A stretch of 7,602 bases of DNA from an uncultured Duncaniella sp. (lineage in GTDB: Bacteria; Bacteroidota; Bacteroidia; Bacteroidales; Muribaculaceae): assembly GCF_910578445.1 (NCBI RefSeq), contig NZ_CAJTQC010000045.1, positions 1-7,602 on the forward strand, read 5' to 3'. Below are positions 4,855 through 7,602 of the stretch, one piece after another (the stretch's first letter is position 1; every line of letters begins with the position of its first letter). A model generated the notes under the pieces. The model saw only the letters and a list, made by a program, of their open reading frames with translations. It had not been told where the DNA came from and ran no database searches. A program made the position numbers and the translations under genes.

Positions 4855-7533
4855 ATGAAACTTACCTTTAATGTCAATTACCATACCGAATGGGGCGAAT
4901 CGCTTTTCCTGACAGGTTCGGCAGAGGCTCTTGGCGGCAATGATCTTTCAAAAGCCGTCCCGATGACTCTCTCAGGAACTGAAACGTGGAAAGCCGAAGT
5001 CGAAATCCCGGATTCGGTAGAGGAGTTCTCTTACGGCTATATTGTGCGCCACGACAACGGCTACGTCCGCCACGAATGGGGCAAACCCCGCCGTTTCACT
5101 CATGCTCCCGAAGCACACTCATTCAGAATCTTTGACCGTTGGCAGGACCAGCCGATGGACAAACCTTACTACAGCAGTGCATTCACTGACTGCATCTGCC
5201 ACCGTGGCGAGCGCGACGAGGCTGTCATCCCCTCGGCAGGAATGCTCACACTCTCCGTCGACGCTCCGATGATTGCACCCGACGAGGCTGTCGCCGTAAG
5301 CGGTGAGGCCAAGGCTTTCGGAGGCTGGGACACAAAGAAAGTCCTTCGCATGAGCGATGCTGCCTATCCGACATGGACCGTCAACATACCTGCCGCCGAA
5401 ATAGAACCGGGAAGCGATTACAAATTCCTGATAATAAAAAAAGCCACAGGAGAAATCGTCGCTTGGGAAGGGCGCGACAACCGCCATATCGACATCAATC
5501 TTACCCGTCCTCATGAATCAGTGATAAACTCAGGCGAAAGGCTTGTCAATCCAATTGCTCCTTGGCGCGGTACAGGTGTCGCAATCCCAGTATTCTCACT
5601 CCGAAGCGAGGAAGACTTCGGTGTCGGCGATTTCATGGACCTGAAACTTATGATTGACTGGGCTGCCCGGACAAAGCAGAACTTTGTCCAGCTCCTGCCA
5701 ATAAACGACACGACCATGACCGGTTCGTGGACCGATTCATATCCCTACAACGCCAACTCGACCTTCGCGCTCCACCCGATGTACCTGCGTCTATCGGCAA
5801 TGGGTCGACTTGACAACGAGGAACGCCAGCACTACTTCGATGAACTCGGACGTGAACTCAACCGTCTTCCTCAGGTTGACTATGAACGCGTCAACAACGC
5901 TAAAAACGAATTTACCCGCGAACTGTTCGCCCAGAACGGTCAAACTATCCTCGCATCCGATGAATTCAAGGCCTTTTTCGAGAAAAATGAATCTTGGCTT
6001 ACACCCTATGCGGCCTTCTGCGTGCTGCGCGACATAAACGGAACACCCGACATGTCGAAATGGGGCGACTATGCCGTCTATGACGAAACCAAAGTCAATG
6101 ACTTCATCAATCTCCACCAGCACGACATCAACTATGTCTACTATATCCAGTTCTATCTTGACAAACAGATGCACGAAGTCCGCGACTATGCCCACTCAAA
6201 GGGCGTAGCCATCAAGGGCGACATTCCTATCGGCATATCGCGCACCAGCGCCGACGCATGGATTTCACCACGCCTCTTCAACCTCGACTGTCAGGCCGGA
6301 GCACCGCCGGACGATTTCTCCGTACTCGGACAGAACTGGGGCTTCCCGACCTACAACTGGGACGAGATGGCTAAAGACGGTTTTGCATGGTGGAAATCAC
6401 GCTTCCGCAAAATGGCCGAATACTTCGATGCCTACCGTATAGACCACGTGCTCGGATTCTTCCGCATCTGGCAGATTCCGATGGACGCCGTCCACGGACT
6501 TCTCGGCGTATTCAACCGCGCGCTGCCCTATTCACCCGACGAACTGCGCAACAGCTACGACTTCTGGATTGATGTGGACCGCCAGACACGTCCCTACATC
6601 ATGGACTATATGCTTACCACCTTCTTCGGTGACTATAAAGATGAATGCCGCGACCGTTTCCTCATCGACGAAGGCTATGGCCGCTACCGCATGCGCGACG
6701 AATTCAACACCCAGCGCAAAGTGGCCGATTACTTTGCCGGACAGGAGAAAAACGAGAAAAACAACCGCATCTGCAATGCCCTGCTCGGACTCATCGACGA
6801 GGTTCTTTTCATCGAAGACCCCTATGAAAAGGGCAAATACCATCCCCGAATCTCAGCCCAGTTCACTTTTGCATATCAGGCGCTGAACGATTATGAGAAG
6901 TGGTGTTTCAACCGCATGTACAACGACTTCTTCTATCGTCGCAACAACGATTTCTGGTATGGAAAAGCCATGTGGAAACTTCCACCGCTCACCGACGCCA
7001 CCGACATGCTTGTATGCGCCGAGGACCTTGGCATGATTCCGGCATGCGTCCCTGCGGTGATGAACAATCTTCAGATACTTGTGCTTGAGATTCAGCGCAT
7101 GCCAAAAGACCCCAATGCCACATTCGGCAACACATGGAGTTATCCATACCGTTCGGTCTGCACCACTTCGACCCATGACATGGACGGTATACGCCGCTGG
7201 TGGGAAAGTGACCGCGATGCCACCCAGCGCTACTATAACGAAGTGCTCGGCGAACCCGGTCCCGCACCGCAGTATGCCGAACCGTGGATCTGTGAACGTA
7301 TCATCCGCATGCACCTCCAGTCGCCTTCAATGCTCTGCATCCTTCCGCTTCAGGACTGGCTGTCAATCGACGGAGTGCTCCGCCGTCAGGATCCACGCGA
7401 GGAACTCATCAACATTCCGGCAAACCCACGCCACTACTGGCGCTACCGCATGCACCTGACACTCGAAGACCTCAACAACCAGAAGGATTTCAACACCCGT
7501 CTCCGAGACGAAATCACCAACTCCGGCCGATGA
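4855..7533 (+). CDS. malQ: 4-alpha-glucanotransferase, DPE2-like (CBM20-CBM20-GH77)
   Basis: This 892-residue protein should transfer alpha-1,4-glucan units between malto-oligosaccharides, releasing glucose (amylomaltase, EC 2.4.1.25). There is no signal peptide, so it should act in the cytoplasm. Two starch-binding CBM20-like domains come first, at about 1-95 and 130-215; the second has the typical FGGWD (155-159) and WEGRDNR (204-210). GH77 begins near GVAIPVFSLR (241-250), followed by DSYPYNANSTFALHP (294-308) and GDIPIG (455-460). The catalytic triad is complete: nucleophile Asp530 in RIDH, acid/base Glu723 in AEDLG and Asp775 in THD, matching Asp293, Glu340 and Asp395 of Thermus aquaticus amylomaltase. 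Nucleophile and acid/base are 193 residues apart here against 47 in Thermus, so the barrel carries an insert of about 146 residues. Two CBM20 domains plus this insert are hallmarks of plant DPE2, which uses maltose and soluble heteroglycan. A similar donor/acceptor use is likely but inferred. It has its own promoter, and no other glycan gene is visible nearby. The symbol malQ denotes the enzyme class, not orthology with the shorter E. coli protein. Confidence 0.93.
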   Translation: MKLTFNVNYHTEWGESLFLTGSAEALGGNDLSKAVPMTLSGTETWKAEVEIPDSVEEFSYGYIVRHDNGYVRHEWGKPRRFTHAPEAHSFRIFDRWQDQPMDKPYYSSAFTDCICHRGERDEAVIPSAGMLTLSVDAPMIAPDEAVAVSGEAKAFGGWDTKKVLRMSDAAYPTWTVNIPAAEIEPGSDYKFLIIKKATGEIVAWEGRDNRHIDINLTRPHESVINSGERLVNPIAPWRGTGVAIPVFSLRSEEDFGVGDFMDLKLMIDWAARTKQNFVQLLPINDTTMTGSWTDSYPYNANSTFALHPMYLRLSAMGRLDNEERQHYFDELGRELNRLPQVDYERVNNAKNEFTRELFAQNGQTILASDEFKAFFEKNESWLTPYAAFCVLRDINGTPDMSKWGDYAVYDETKVNDFINLHQHDINYVYYIQFYLDKQMHEVRDYAHSKGVAIKGDIPIGISRTSADAWISPRLFNLDCQAGAPPDDFSVLGQNWGFPTYNWDEMAKDGFAWWKSRFRKMAEYFDAYRIDHVLGFFRIWQIPMDAVHGLLGVFNRALPYSPDELRNSYDFWIDVDRQTRPYIMDYMLTTFFGDYKDECRDRFLIDEGYGRYRMRDEFNTQRKVADYFAGQEKNEKNNRICNALLGLIDEVLFIEDPYEKGKYHPRISAQFTFAYQALNDYEKWCFNRMYNDFFYRRNNDFWYGKAMWKLPPLTDATDMLVCAEDLGMIPACVPAVMNNLQILVLEIQRMPKDPNATFGNTWSYPYRSVCTTSTHDMDGIRRWWESDRDATQRYYNEVLGEPGPAPQYAEPWICERIIRMHLQSPSMLCILPLQDWLSIDGVLRRQDPREELINIPANPRHYWRYRMHLTLEDLNNQKDFNTRLRDEITNSGR

Positions 7534-7602
7534 ATAGAATAATAAAAAACGTGAGTTCGATATAAGCAATAGACCATTCACCAATAAAACAATCAGCCAT
7601 TT
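7534..7602. other. 3' intergenic end of the window
   Basis: These 69 AT-rich bases follow the glucanotransferase stop codon. I see no hairpin with a T tract and no TAnnTTTG promoter match. Either the terminator lies beyond the window or the transcript continues into a downstream gene. Confidence 0.5.

Noticed and set aside
5791..6195. 134-codon minus-strand frame with a Val/Ile/Asp-rich, membrane-like translation
   Set aside because: The apparent hydrophobicity is what Asp/Asn/Tyr/Glu codons of the sense gene give when read in antisense; it has no independent support.
6853..7314. 153-codon open frame on the minus strand inside the glucanotransferase gene
   Set aside because: It overlaps the catalytic region holding Glu723 and Asp775 of GH77, and its low-complexity His/Val-rich translation resembles no family I know.

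Overview
The window looks like an ordinary chromosomal stretch from a Bacteroidales bacterium, plausibly of the gut Muribaculaceae type. The grounds are moderate GC coding sequence, weak or absent Shine-Dalgarno sequences, two upstream regions matching the Bacteroidetes promoter consensus (-33 TTG-like, -7 TAnnTTTG), a large exported M16 peptidase and a two-CBM20 GH77 enzyme. The genus is inference; no rRNA or tRNA is present.

All four genes are on the + strand. (1) Bases 18-63 are a strong terminator for a gene lying before the window. (2) A promoter at 78-108 drives mazG (143-922), a nucleoside triphosphate pyrophosphohydrolase. After 27 nt comes a stand-alone RecB/Cas4-like PD-(D/E)XK nuclease (950-1723). 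The pair probably forms a two-gene operon ending at a short hairpin (1738-1758). (3) A 946-residue exported M16 zinc peptidase (1832-4672) follows, closed by a 13-bp-stem terminator (4698-4743). (4) A promoter at 4787-4817 drives a cytoplasmic 4-alpha-glucanotransferase of the DPE2 type (4855-7533), with two CBM20 domains, GH77 and a large insert in the catalytic domain. The last 69 bases hold nothing recognisable.

The genes form three transcription units without an obvious common pathway: nucleotide-pool cleaning plus a DNA nuclease, periplasmic proteolysis, and maltose/malto-oligosaccharide metabolism. I see no mobile element, CRISPR array, RNA gene or clearly new system. The points most worth a second look are the mazG-nuclease pairing, the plant-DPE2-like architecture of the glucanotransferase, and a 9-nt loop sequence that the two strong terminators share in inverted orientation.
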